From positions 372,001-436,000 of the forward strand of contig NZ_CP110806.1 of assembly GCF_026184235.1 (NCBI RefSeq): a stretch of 64,000 nucleotides of DNA, given 5' to 3'. The notes beneath the pieces are model-generated. The model was not told the DNA's origin and searched no databases. It was given only the letters and a program-made list of their open reading frames with translations. This stretch comes from Cellulomonas sp. S1-8 (GTDB lineage Bacteria; Actinomycetota; Actinomycetes; Actinomycetales; Cellulomonadaceae). Below, in pieces: positions 25,942 through 33,068 of the stretch; the first letter of the stretch is position 1, and every line of letters starts with the position of its first letter. Made by a program: the position numbers and the translations under genes.

Positions 25942-26121
25942 ATGTGCGAGAACGAGACGACAGGGCGGGTCGCACACCCCGCCGAACCGGGGCTCCCGGA
26001 GCAGCGCGGTCTGACGGACGCGGGTGACGACCCGTGGTCGTCGGCGCGCACGGACGCGCCTCACACGGTGGTGCCGGCGGACGACGACGTCCGCCGCTGG
26101 GCGTGGCGGGTCACGGGCTGA
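25942..26121 (+). CDS. small hypothetical protein
   Basis: A possible 59-residue product from ATG 25942 (MCENETTGRVAHPAEPGLPE), preceded by a GAGGGACGAG ribosome site. It is acidic and hydrophilic, has no signal or membrane segment, and ends RRWAWRVTG. The 298 bp before it (25644-25941) hold no gene that I can support. Codon-position GC bias is compatible with coding, but the frame could be chance. Confidence 0.4.
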   Translation: MCENETTGRVAHPAEPGLPEQRGLTDAGDDPWSSARTDAPHTVVPADDDVRRWAWRVTG

Positions 26122-26149
26122 CCGGGGACCCACCGGGTCGCGCCGCGAC

Positions 26150-26178
26150 GCGTTCGGGACGTCAGGCGTCCCGAACGC
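26150..26178. repeat. palindromic repeat family A, copy 2
   Basis: Perfect 12-bp arms GCGTTCGGGACG/CGTCCCGAACGC around loop TCAGG. It lies between the 3' ends of the small plus-strand gene and the WYL regulator, where it can serve as a terminator stem, though no T-run follows. Confidence 0.85.
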
Positions 26179-26271
26179 TCCACGGCGTGGCGCTCGACGG
26201 GTCACAGGAGGACGCGTCGCGACACCGCCCACCCGCGACACGGACGCAGGTCGCCGAGCGCCAGTCCTCGT

Positions 26272-26306
26272 GCAGCGTTCGGGACCTCAGGTGTCCCGAA
26301 CGCTGC
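26272..26306. repeat. palindromic repeat family A, copy 3
   Basis: 14-bp perfect arms GCAGCGTTCGGGAC/GTCCCGAACGCTGC with a 7-nt loop. It spans the stop codon (26287-26289) of the minus-strand WYL gene, so one arm is coding and the element seems to have replaced or formed the gene's 3' end. It is 94 bp from copy 2. Confidence 0.85.
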
Positions 26307-27279
26307 TCGCGGGGGCGTCCGCCGGCGGCGGGGTGGCGTTCCGTTCGACCAGCGCGGCGCCGATCCGGGCGAGCTCGGCACGCACCGACGCGGGCTCGAC
26401 GACCTCGACGTCACCGCTCCAGCCGGCGAGGTGCCGGGCGACGTCGAGTGCGGTCGGCGCCGTCACGTGCGCCCGGGCGCGCCCGTCGTCGTGCGTGCCC
26501 GCGGGTTCGCAGTGGCGCCCCATCCGGTCCCGAAGGATCGGCAGCAGGCGCGGGTCGATGAGCACGGTCGCGCGCAGCGTCGAGCGCCGCTGCTCGACCT
26601 CCTCGACCGTGCGCGCCCAGAGGAGTTCGACGTCGAGGTCGTCGGGGCGCTGCGCGGGCAGGTCCGTGACCTCGGCGTGCTCGACGCGGTCGAGCCGGAA
26701 CGTGCGCGCGCCGCGCTCGGTCCCGGCGAGCAGGTACCAGGTGCCGTCCTTGTCGGCCAGGCCCCAGGGGTCGACGAGGCGCTCGGACGGCGCGCTCGTG
26801 CGGCCCGCGTACCGCAGGCGGACGCGGCGGCGTCGGACGACGGCGTCCTCGAGCTCGTCGGCGAGCGGGGGCCGGGACCGGCCCTCCTCACCCCAGCCCA
26901 CGGGGTCGACCACCACGGCGTCGGCGGCCGCGGCGGCCTCGGCGCGGAACGTCCGGGGGAGCGCGCGTAGCACCTTCCGCAGCGCCGAGCGCGCCTCGGG
27001 CCGTCCGCGCCCGGACGACGCCGGCCCGAGGAGCGCGAACAGGGCGCGCGCCTCGGGCGCCGTGAGGCCCGTGAGGTCGGTGCGCGCCCCGCCGACGAGC
27101 TGCCAGCCACCGCCGCGCCCGGCCTGCGGGTACACCGGCACGCCGGCCGCGGCGAGCGCCTCGAGGTCGCGGCGGGCGGTCGCGAGCGACACCTCGAGCT
27201 CGCGTGCGACCTCCGCGGCCGTGGTGCGGCCGCGGGTCTGGAGCAGCAGGAGGGTGGCGACGAGCCGGTCCGCGCGCAT
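26287..27279 (-). CDS. WYL domain transcriptional regulator
   Basis: A 330-residue regulator starting at ATG 27279 with a DeoR-type helix-turn-helix (MRADRLVATLLLLQTRGRTT, AAEVARELEVSLATARRDLE) and a WYL ligand-binding domain in the middle (VRLRYAGRTSAPSERLVDPW, GLADKDGTWYLLAGTERGAR, TFRLDRVEHAEV). WYL domains bind nucleic acid or nucleotide-like ligands. The gene is divergent from the VOC gene, with a perfect palindrome between them that is the likely operator for both. Its last codons lie within a family A palindrome. Confidence 0.92.
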   Translation of the reverse strand: MRADRLVATLLLLQTRGRTTAAEVARELEVSLATARRDLEALAAAGVPVYPQAGRGGGWQLVGGARTDLTGLTAPEARALFALLGPASSGRGRPEARSALRKVLRALPRTFRAEAAAAADAVVVDPVGWGEEGRSRPPLADELEDAVVRRRRVRLRYAGRTSAPSERLVDPWGLADKDGTWYLLAGTERGARTFRLDRVEHAEVTDLPAQRPDDLDVELLWARTVEEVEQRRSTLRATVLIDPRLLPILRDRMGRHCEPAGTHDDGRARAHVTAPTALDVARHLAGWSGDVEVVEPASVRAELARIGAALVERNATPPPADAPASSVRDT

Positions 27280-27298
27280 GGGACGAGCATGGGCCACA

Positions 27299-27321
27299 AA
27301 GTGCTCACTCCGTGAGCACTT
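27299..27321. promoter_or_regulatory. perfect 10-bp-arm operator between WYL regulator and VOC genes
   Basis: AAGTGCTCAC and GTGAGCACTT form perfect arms around TCC, 20 bp upstream of the regulator ATG and 62 bp before the VOC ATG. The position in a divergent promoter supports control of both genes by the WYL regulator. Confidence 0.7.
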
Positions 27322-27382
27322 CACCGGCGAGGGTGGAGATGTGAGGGCGGGACGGACCGCCCGCCGACGAGAGGACCACACC

Positions 27383-27781
27383 ATGCTCCGCGGACTCGCC
27401 ACCGTGAACGTCTACGCCGCCGACCACGCCGCCGCGACCCGCTGGTACGCCGAGCTGCTCGGCATCGAGCCGTACTTCGAGCGTCCCGGGTACAACGAGT
27501 TCCGCGTCGGCGACTACGAGCACGAGCTCGGGATCATCGACCGCCGCTACGCCCCCGCAGGGGAGCCCGACGTCCCCGGCGGTGCGATCGCGCACTGGCA
27601 CGTCGACGACCTCCCCGCCGCCGTGGACCGGCTCCTCGCGCTCGGTGCGACGCTGCGCGAGCCGATCACCGAGCGCGGCGCGGGCTTCGTCACGGCGTCG
27701 GTGGTCGACCCGTTCGGCAACGTCCTCGGCGTCATGACCAACCCGCACTACGTGCAGATCCTGGACCGCGACCGGGCGTGA
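27383..27781 (+). CDS. VOC family (glyoxalase/bleomycin resistance-like) protein
   Basis: A 132-residue single-lobed-pair VOC protein: LATVNVYAADHAAATRWYAE, LLGIEPYFERPGYNEFRVGD at the first beta-alpha-beta-beta unit, then GGAIAHWHVDDLPAAVDRLL and VVDPFGNVLGVMTNPHY for the second. Metal ligands are plausible at His in AHWHVDD and Glu in the N-terminal part. Family members are lyases, dioxygenases or drug-binding proteins. Under control of the divergent WYL regulator it may act on a substrate-linked stress. The ATG follows a GAGAGGACC ribosome site. Confidence 0.9.
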   Translation: MLRGLATVNVYAADHAAATRWYAELLGIEPYFERPGYNEFRVGDYEHELGIIDRRYAPAGEPDVPGGAIAHWHVDDLPAAVDRLLALGATLREPITERGAGFVTASVVDPFGNVLGVMTNPHYVQILDRDRA

Positions 27782-27790
27782 GGGTCACGT

Positions 27791-27831
27791 CGCGCAGCGT
27801 TCGGGTCGTCAGGCGTCCCGAACGCTGCGCG
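27791..27831. repeat. palindromic repeat family A, copy 4
   Basis: 18-bp arms CGCGCAGCGTTCGGGTCG and its near-complement (one mismatch) around TCAGG, starting 10 bp after the VOC stop and 32 bp before the 3' end of the phosphatase gene. As a stem between convergent genes it fits a bidirectional terminator. Confidence 0.85.
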
Positions 27832-27862
27832 GGCGTCGAGCGCGATCCCGGTCGGGACGCCG

Positions 27863-28552
27863 TCAGGCGCGCAGGTGGGCCACGTCGCCCACGGTCACGA
27901 CGGCGCGGCTGTGGAAGAACCTGTCCTCGCGCAGCGTCGTGATGCTGCCCGACGGCACCGGGAACGCGACGTGGCCTGCCGCCTCGATCGGCATGCCGAT
28001 CCACGCGGCGACGACCAGCCCCGCGGTGAAGCCGTGGGTCACCACGACGAGCTCGTCGGCGTCCTGCGCGAGCAGGTCCGTCATGGCCTCGTAGACGCGG
28101 ACGGCCACGTCGAGCCGGGTCTCCGCGCCCGCGATGCCCACGTGGTGCCGCAGACGGTCCCCGACGGCCGGGGGCGGCACGAAGCGCGCGTCGAGCCACG
28201 ACTGCGGCCGGCCACCGGCCTCCCCGTACGAGATCTCCCGCAGCCGCGGGTCGAGCGTCGGGTCGATGCCCCAGGCCTCGCCGACGATCTCGGCGGTCCG
28301 GCGCGTCCGCCGCAGGTCCGACGCGACGACAGCGACCCGGGCCGAGGCATCGATGCGCGCACCCAGCGCCGCGGTGATCGCCGCCGCCTCGCGCTCCCCG
28401 CGCGGCGTCAACGCCGAGTCGAACTGCCCGCCGACCAGCCCGTCGACGTGGTGCGTCGCCTCGGGATGCGTCACGACGCTGACCGTGCGCTCGCGCGCCG
28501 GCACCACGCCGGGGATGGGCGGGAGCGGGAAGGGGGGTGATGTGGCGGTCAC
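27863..28552 (-). CDS. histidine phosphatase family protein, altered RHG motif
   Basis: A 229-residue protein of the phosphoglycerate mutase fold: VSVVTHPEATHHVDGLVGGQ at the N-terminus, LTPRGEREAAAITAALGARI, VAVVASDLRRTRRTAEIVGE and, near the C-terminus, LVVVTHGFTAGLVVAAWIGM with the second catalytic His. The usual LVRHGET is replaced by VVTHPEA, so the nucleophilic His is kept but the preceding Arg and following Gly are lost. It may still bind or hydrolyse phosphate esters with altered kinetics. ATG 28552 is chosen; a family A palindrome follows the stop. Confidence 0.8.
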   Translation of the reverse strand: MTATSPPFPLPPIPGVVPARERTVSVVTHPEATHHVDGLVGGQFDSALTPRGEREAAAITAALGARIDASARVAVVASDLRRTRRTAEIVGEAWGIDPTLDPRLREISYGEAGGRPQSWLDARFVPPPAVGDRLRHHVGIAGAETRLDVAVRVYEAMTDLLAQDADELVVVTHGFTAGLVVAAWIGMPIEAAGHVAFPVPSGSITTLREDRFFHSRAVVTVGDVAHLRA

Positions 28553-28725
28553 GGGTCAAGGGTGGCACCGCTCGTCGTGCCGCCTGTGCAGGCCACACGT
28601 CTCCTTCGCGATGTGCGCGACCAGCGAATCGAGGTGCAGGCAACCCGTCGCCGTCGACGGCCCCGCGAGCACCGAGCACCTCGACCGACCCGACCCCCCG
28701 CCACGCCGTCAGGCCGGGGGCGGAG

Positions 28726-28770
28726 AGTGTGAAGCGTTGATACCGCAGGGCGGCAGCAACGCTTCACACT
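28726..28770. terminator. hairpin terminator after the methyltransferase gene
   Basis: Perfect 14-bp arms AGTGTGAAGCGTTG and CAACGCTTCACACT with a 17-nt loop, 20 bp after the stop of the minus-strand methyltransferase gene. There is no clear T-run on either side. The remainder of 28553-28789 shows no gene. Confidence 0.6.
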
Positions 28771-28789
28771 TCTGGAGCTGGGGGCCGGT

Positions 28790-29578
28790 TCAGGCGTGCG
28801 CCACGACCAGGCGGAGGGCTCCGGCGCGCTCGGGCTGCGTGCGCAGGTGCCCGTGCGCGCGGTCCCAGGCGCCGCTCGCGAGGTCGGCGCGCAGCCGGGC
28901 CAGGCCGCGCTCGGCCACGTCGGCGCCGGCCATGGCGAGCGCGGACGTCGCACCGAGCACCTCCGGACGCAGGAACGCCTCGGGGCGTCCGTAGAACGCC
29001 TCGCCGAACCCGTCGACGCAGTCCCACGGCACCGGGACCGACTCGACACGGACCGCCGAGCTGCCCGCCGCGAGGGTGTCCGTCAGGTGCTCGATCGTCG
29101 GGAACCGCGCCTGCTCCAGGGCGAAGACCTCGGGGACGTACTCGGCCAGCCAGAACTCCTGCAGCGCGACCGCGTCGAACGTGAGGACGACCACCGGCCC
29201 GCGGCTGACGCGCCGCATCTCACGCAGGCCCTGGTCGACGTCGCCCCACTGGTGGACGGTCACCGTCAACATCACGGCGTCGACGCTGTCGTCGTCGAGG
29301 GGCAGGTGCTCCGCGGTCGCGTCGAGGGCCGGTGCGGCACCCACGGGACGCTGGGCGCGCATCGTCGCGGACGGCTCGACGGCCAGCACCCAGCGGTCGC
29401 TCGGCTCGTACGACCCTGCGCCGGCCCCGACGTTGAGGACCGTCCGGGCCCCGCCGAGTGCCGCGTGCACCCGTGCCTCGATCCGCGGGTCGGGTCGGCG
29501 CACCGCGGCGTACCCGGTGCCGTGCCGCTCGTAGTCGAAGTCCCCTGCCGGTGTCCCGCGCTGCGCCACGGGAGACAT
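28790..29578 (-). CDS. class I SAM-dependent methyltransferase
   Basis: A 262-residue cytoplasmic methyltransferase. Motif I is VLNVGAGAGSYEPSDRWVLA with the acidic residue of motif II at VEPSA; DATAEHLPLDDDSVDAVMLT covers motifs III-IV, and MRRVSRGPVVVLTFDAVALQ resembles the post-IV strand. The N-terminal segment YERHGTGYAAVRRPDPRI is typical of small-molecule methyltransferases. The substrate is unknown. ATG 29578 fits the family length. It is separated by about 90 bp from the DUF1905 gene upstream on the same strand and ended by a hairpin. Confidence 0.87.
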   Translation of the reverse strand: MSPVAQRGTPAGDFDYERHGTGYAAVRRPDPRIEARVHAALGGARTVLNVGAGAGSYEPSDRWVLAVEPSATMRAQRPVGAAPALDATAEHLPLDDDSVDAVMLTVTVHQWGDVDQGLREMRRVSRGPVVVLTFDAVALQEFWLAEYVPEVFALEQARFPTIEHLTDTLAAGSSAVRVESVPVPWDCVDGFGEAFYGRPEAFLRPEVLGATSALAMAGADVAERGLARLRADLASGAWDRAHGHLRTQPERAGALRLVVAHA

Positions 29579-29669
29579 CGAACCATCGGCCGGTCGCCCC
29601 GCCGGTCGTCATCCCGGCACGTGGGCCCCCGCGTGCCGACCCTGCGCCGAAGGGTGCCTGCGGCGGACG

Positions 29670-30140
29670 TCAGGGGGCGGGGTGTCCCGCGGCGTCCGGG
29701 ACGCGGCCGGGCGCCTCGGCGGCGGGGTCGTAGTAGTCGTCGTCGTCCGCCGGGTCGTGACGGACGACCCGGCGGGGTCGCGCGGGCGCCGACGCGGCCC
29801 GGTCGTCCGGGTCGTCCTGCGGCTCGTCCCCGGGGCCGTCGGGGTCGTCGACGACGACCACGAGCGCGACGTCGTCGCCCAGCTCGACGCCCTCCGCCCG
29901 CCGGGCGGCGACCTTGACCGGGACCATGAAGCCGCCGTCCTTGGGGAAGATCGACGTCGTGAACGTCGTCGCGCCCAGGGTCACGCTCGCGGGGATGCAG
30001 CCCCAGCCGTAGGTCACGCGCGACGCGACGACGCGCAGGCGTGCCACCTCCGGGTCCGGGAGCGCGACGAAGTGGTACGGCGCCGGCCCGCGCCACCACA
30101 CCACCTCACCACCGAACCGCAGCTCCACGCAGGCGAGCAT
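29670..30140 (-). CDS. DUF1905 domain protein with acidic tail
   Basis: A 156-residue protein from ATG 30140. Residues 1-95 form a DUF1905 beta-barrel (VELRFGGEVVWWRGPAPYHF, VTYGWGCIPASVTLGATTF, TTSIFPKDGGFMVPVKVAAR, AEGVELGDDVALVVVVDD). The function of DUF1905 is unknown. The remaining 60 residues are an Asp/Pro-rich tail (DPADDDDYYDPAAEAP) with no fold, unusual in length for the family. The gene is divergent from the phosphotransferase gene at 30248. Confidence 0.8.
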   Translation of the reverse strand: MLACVELRFGGEVVWWRGPAPYHFVALPDPEVARLRVVASRVTYGWGCIPASVTLGATTFTTSIFPKDGGFMVPVKVAARRAEGVELGDDVALVVVVDDPDGPGDEPQDDPDDRAASAPARPRRVVRHDPADDDDYYDPAAEAPGRVPDAAGHPAP

Positions 30141-30247
30141 GGCAGCGCCCACCGACACCCGGGAAGCCCCGCACGGGGCGCACGCCCCAGGGCGGCACGC
30201 AGAAAATGCCCTGCCGTCGCCGCCGCGCGCGCCTACCGTCGGACGCG

Positions 30248-31120
30248 ATGCACGACGACGAGCTGACCCTCACGACGGACCAGGTGCGTGCCCTCGTCGC
30301 GGACCAGCACCCGCGCTGGCGCGACCTGCCCGTGCGGGCCCTGCCGCACCGCGGCACCGACCACGCGATGTTCCGGCTCGGGGACGACCTCGCCGTCCGC
30401 ATGGCGCGGATCGTCGGGGCACGGGACGCGGTTGAGCACGAGGCCGCGTCGACCGAGCGCCTCGCGACGCTGCTCGGCGTCGAGGCGCCCGTGCCCGTGG
30501 CCGTCGGCGAGCCCGGGCACGGGTACCCGTGGCGGTGGTCCGTCGTCCGGTGGGTCGACGGCGCGACGCCGACGGAGCCGACGCCCGCGCTCGCGGACGA
30601 CCTCGCGGACGTCGTGCTGCGGCTGCGCGCCCTGGACGTCCCGGGCCGGGTCAATGCCCGACGTGCCCACCCGCTCGCCGACCTCACGGACCTGCTGGTC
30701 GCCGACGCGCGGGCCGTCCGCGACGAGATCCCGCTCGATCTCGTGCTCCGCGCGTGGGAGGTGTCGTGTGCGGCCGATCCGTGGGACGGGGTCGGTGTCT
30801 GGCTGCACGGCGACCTCGCGCCCGGCAACCTCGTCGTGCGCGACGGCCGGCTCGTGGGGCTGCTCGACTGGGGCGGGGCCGGGCTCGGCGACCCCGCGGG
30901 GGACCTCGGCCCGGCGTGGAACCTCCTCGACGCACCGTCCCGCGCCGTGTTCCGCGCTGCGCTCGGCGAGGACGACGCGACGTGGGTGCGCGGGCGTGGC
31001 TGGGCGCTGCGGCAGGCGCTGCTGCAGCTGCCCTACTACCGCACGCGCTACGTGCCGCTAGCCGACCACGCGCGCGCGACGATCCGCGCGGTCCTCCAGG
31101 ACGCGGGCCTGACTCCCTGA
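30248..31120 (+). CDS. aminoglycoside phosphotransferase family kinase (APH)
   Basis: A 290-residue kinase from ATG 30248. The N-lobe contains FRLGDDLAVRMARIVGARDA with the ATP-binding Lys replaced or shifted to Arg, VVRWVDGATP follows as hinge, and the C-lobe has the catalytic loop VWLHGDLAPGNLVVRDG (Asp and Asn) and the metal motif LVGLLDWGGAGLGDPAGDLG. The family phosphorylates aminoglycosides, macrolides, choline or other hydroxyls; no resistance spectrum can be claimed. A family A palindrome follows 18 bp after the stop. Confidence 0.9.
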   Translation: MHDDELTLTTDQVRALVADQHPRWRDLPVRALPHRGTDHAMFRLGDDLAVRMARIVGARDAVEHEAASTERLATLLGVEAPVPVAVGEPGHGYPWRWSVVRWVDGATPTEPTPALADDLADVVLRLRALDVPGRVNARRAHPLADLTDLLVADARAVRDEIPLDLVLRAWEVSCAADPWDGVGVWLHGDLAPGNLVVRDGRLVGLLDWGGAGLGDPAGDLGPAWNLLDAPSRAVFRAALGEDDATWVRGRGWALRQALLQLPYYRTRYVPLADHARATIRAVLQDAGLTP

Positions 31121-31137
31121 CGCGCCCGGGGTCGAGC

Positions 31138-31174
31138 TGCAGCGTTCGGGACGTCAGACGTCCCGAACGCTGCA
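31138..31174. repeat. palindromic repeat family A, copy 5
   Basis: Perfect 16-bp arms TGCAGCGTTCGGGACG around TCAGA, 18 bp after the stop of the kinase gene; the next gene begins at 31313 on the same strand. It may end transcription. Nothing else is seen in 31175-31312. Confidence 0.85.
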
Positions 31175-31312
31175 ACGCGATGTCGTTGGGGGACCTCACC
31201 GGCGGATCGCTCGCGGCAGATCGTCCGTGGCGCGGGCGCAGCGACGCGGAATGGGCGCGGGTCGGGCTGCGGTTGTCCCTCACATGAGCCGTCCCCGCCA
31301 CCAGGAGCCGCG

Positions 31313-31738
31313 ATGAGCGCCGACCCGTCCCTGACCGCCGACGACATCGAGCTGCTGCGTCGCCCGCTGCACGGCTTCCTCACCGTCGCCTCCGGTCCCG
31401 TGCCGCCGCAGCCGCGTCCGGTGTGGTTCGAGCTCGCGGACGACGGCACCGTCCAGCTGTTCACCGGCCCCGACACCCTCAAGGTGCGGCGGCTGGGCCG
31501 CGACCCCCGCGCGTCGATCGTCGTCGCCGCCCCGGTGGGCGAGCGGGAGCACTGGGTGTCGGTCTCCGGACGGGTCACCGTCGAGGCCGACGGTGCGCAC
31601 GACCTGGCCGCGCGCCTCGCCGCCCGCTACTGGGACCTGGCCGACCCGGTCCGCGCGCAGGACCTTGCGGGGATCCTCGCGGAGGACCAGGTCCGGCTCG
31701 TGCTCCACCCGGAGAGCGTCAGCCGCTACGCGTACTGA
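31313..31738 (+). CDS. PPOX-class split-barrel flavoprotein (TIGR03618-like)
   Basis: A 141-residue protein from ATG 31313 with an AGGAG site. It has the split-barrel pattern of the pyridoxamine phosphate oxidase/F420 class: LRRPLHGFLTVASGPVPPQP, RPVWFELADDGTVQLFTGPD, TLKVRRLGRDPRASIVVAAP, EHWVSVSGRVTVEADGAHDL and YWDLADPVRAQ. It probably binds FMN or coenzyme F420 and reduces a small substrate; cofactor identity is not provable by eye. Its 3' end overlaps the convergent second PPOX gene by 20 bp. Confidence 0.85.
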   Translation: MSADPSLTADDIELLRRPLHGFLTVASGPVPPQPRPVWFELADDGTVQLFTGPDTLKVRRLGRDPRASIVVAAPVGEREHWVSVSGRVTVEADGAHDLAARLAARYWDLADPVRAQDLAGILAEDQVRLVLHPESVSRYAY

Positions 31739-32312
31739 CGGCCGACGGGAAGCGCCAGCGCGTCTGGCTGTAGGGCTCGGCCTTCGCGAACGCGAAGACC
31801 GTCCGCGGCGCCACGCGGAACACGAGGGCGGGGGTCGCGGCGGCGTCCTGGTGGAACGTCCCGTCGTGGACGTCGAAGCGCCACTGCTCGCCGTGCGCCG
31901 CGACGTACGCGTCGGCGACCCGCCGCAGCACCGCGTCGTCGCGCTCGCGCACGGCCTCACCCTCCACGACGACGTCGAGGCCGGCGTCCGTGAAGCCGTC
32001 GGCGGCGGTGAGCACGCACGCCGTGGCGTGCTCGAGGTTGCGCGCCTTCTGCTCCTGCGCGCCGGTGCAGAACCACAGCGCGTCGTCGAGCCACACCGCG
32101 AGGAGCGGCGTCACGTGCGGCCGGCCGTCGCGGCGGACGGTGCACAGCAGCAGCGTGCGCGCCGTGCGCAGCCGGTCGCGCGCGGTGGACCAGGCGAGTG
32201 GCTCGGCGCCGGGGGAGGAGAACCGCGGGTCGAGCTCGGCGGTCGGCTCGGCGGTCGGCTCGGCGGTCGGCTCGGCGGTCGTCGTCGCGGACGTCGTGGG
32301 ATCCGTCGTCAT
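31719..32312 (-). CDS. PPOX-class pyridoxamine 5'-phosphate oxidase-like protein
   Basis: A 197-residue protein. After an N-terminal low-complexity stretch of repeated TAEP units (residues 12-26) comes a split barrel: LRTARTLLLCTVRRDGRPHV, TPLLAVWLDDALWFCTGAQE, QKARNLEHATACVLTAADGF and VEGEAVRERDDAVLRRVADA. It is a flavin- or F420-binding protein of unknown substrate. It is convergent with, and overlaps by 20 bp, the other PPOX gene (31313-31738), so the two coding tails share DNA. The TAEP stretch arises from tandem 12-bp repeats cggtcggctcgg. Confidence 0.85.
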   Translation of the reverse strand: MTTDPTTSATTTAEPTAEPTAEPTAELDPRFSSPGAEPLAWSTARDRLRTARTLLLCTVRRDGRPHVTPLLAVWLDDALWFCTGAQEQKARNLEHATACVLTAADGFTDAGLDVVVEGEAVRERDDAVLRRVADAYVAAHGEQWRFDVHDGTFHQDAAATPALVFRVAPRTVFAFAKAEPYSQTRWRFPSAVSTRSG

Positions 32313-32404
32313 AGGAGGGCAGACCGCGTCGGCCGCCTCGACTCATCGGTCCCGGCGGCGGTCCCCGGCGGCGGTTCCGGCACGCCGGGGGCTACGGTGC
32401 GCGC

Positions 32405-32848
32405 ATGAGCAACCTGAGTGCGGTCGGCGACCGTGACGCGTGGCGCTGCTGGCTGTGCGACGAGCCGGTGGACCCTGACGCCTCGGTCAACTCCGACCTC
32501 GGCCCCAGCGTCGACCTCGGCGCCGTCGGCAAGTCGAAGAAGGCCCCGGCCGGTGCGGAGCGGCTCGCCCACCGGGCCTGCAACACCCGCAAGGGCGCGG
32601 TCAAGCCCGTCGTGGCGTGGTCGCCGGACCTGTTCGTCGTCGACCCCGCCCCCATCGCGGAGACCGTCGAGCGTCTGGGCCGCAAGGGCGGACGCGAGGT
32701 GGTGGCGCGCTGCCCCAGCCGTGCGGACGCCGACGAGGCCGCCGCGTGGCTGGTCGACCGGCTGTCGCGGTTCGCCCCCGACCTGGCCGTCGCGACGCAG
32801 GTCGAGCCGGGCGGCGGGCAGTTCCTGCTGGTGCTGCGCGCCGCCTGA
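32405..32848 (+). CDS. HNH-like zinc-finger protein
   Basis: A 147-residue protein. Residues 12-60 look like an HNH endonuclease-type treble clef: CWLCDEPVD near the start and RLAHRACNTRKGAVKP later, giving CxxC and HxxC metal ligands plus the conserved N. The central DH of active HNH enzymes is not obvious (PSVDLGAVG), so nuclease activity is doubtful. The C-terminal half (PSRADADEAAAWLVDRLSRF) is an unrelated helix-strand domain. It is followed by a good hairpin terminator. Confidence 0.7.
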   Translation: MSNLSAVGDRDAWRCWLCDEPVDPDASVNSDLGPSVDLGAVGKSKKAPAGAERLAHRACNTRKGAVKPVVAWSPDLFVVDPAPIAETVERLGRKGGREVVARCPSRADADEAAAWLVDRLSRFAPDLAVATQVEPGGGQFLLVLRAA

Positions 32849-32898
32849 CGCCACCGCGCAGCGGCCTCGACGTCACCCCCACCCCGTCGACCGGAACC

Positions 32899-32932
32899 TC
32901 ACTCACCGCTGGTGCGCCCGTGCGGTGAGTGA
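32899..32932 (+). terminator. hairpin terminator after the HNH-like gene
   Basis: 11-bp perfect arms TCACTCACCGC and GCGGTGAGTGA with a 12-nt loop, 51 bp after the stop. No T-run, as is common in these GC-rich genomes. Confidence 0.55.
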
Positions 32933-32957
32933 CGTTGCGCTCGGGGGTCGTGACGCC

Positions 32958-32973
32958 TGCATCCTTCGATGCA
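32958..32973 (+). promoter_or_regulatory. possible operator TGCATC-CTTC-GATGCA before the CPBP gene
   Basis: A 6-bp-arm palindrome lies about 95 bp upstream of the CPBP-kinase-regulator operon. It could be a regulator site, perhaps of the downstream NarL-type regulator; support is weak. Confidence 0.35.
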
Positions 32974-33068
32974 ACCGCCGACGTTCCACCCTCCGCCCGG
33001 CGCGGCAGCAGGTCGCCGTTTCCTAACGTCGAGTCACGTCAGACCGACCCCGACGAAAGGACAGTCCG

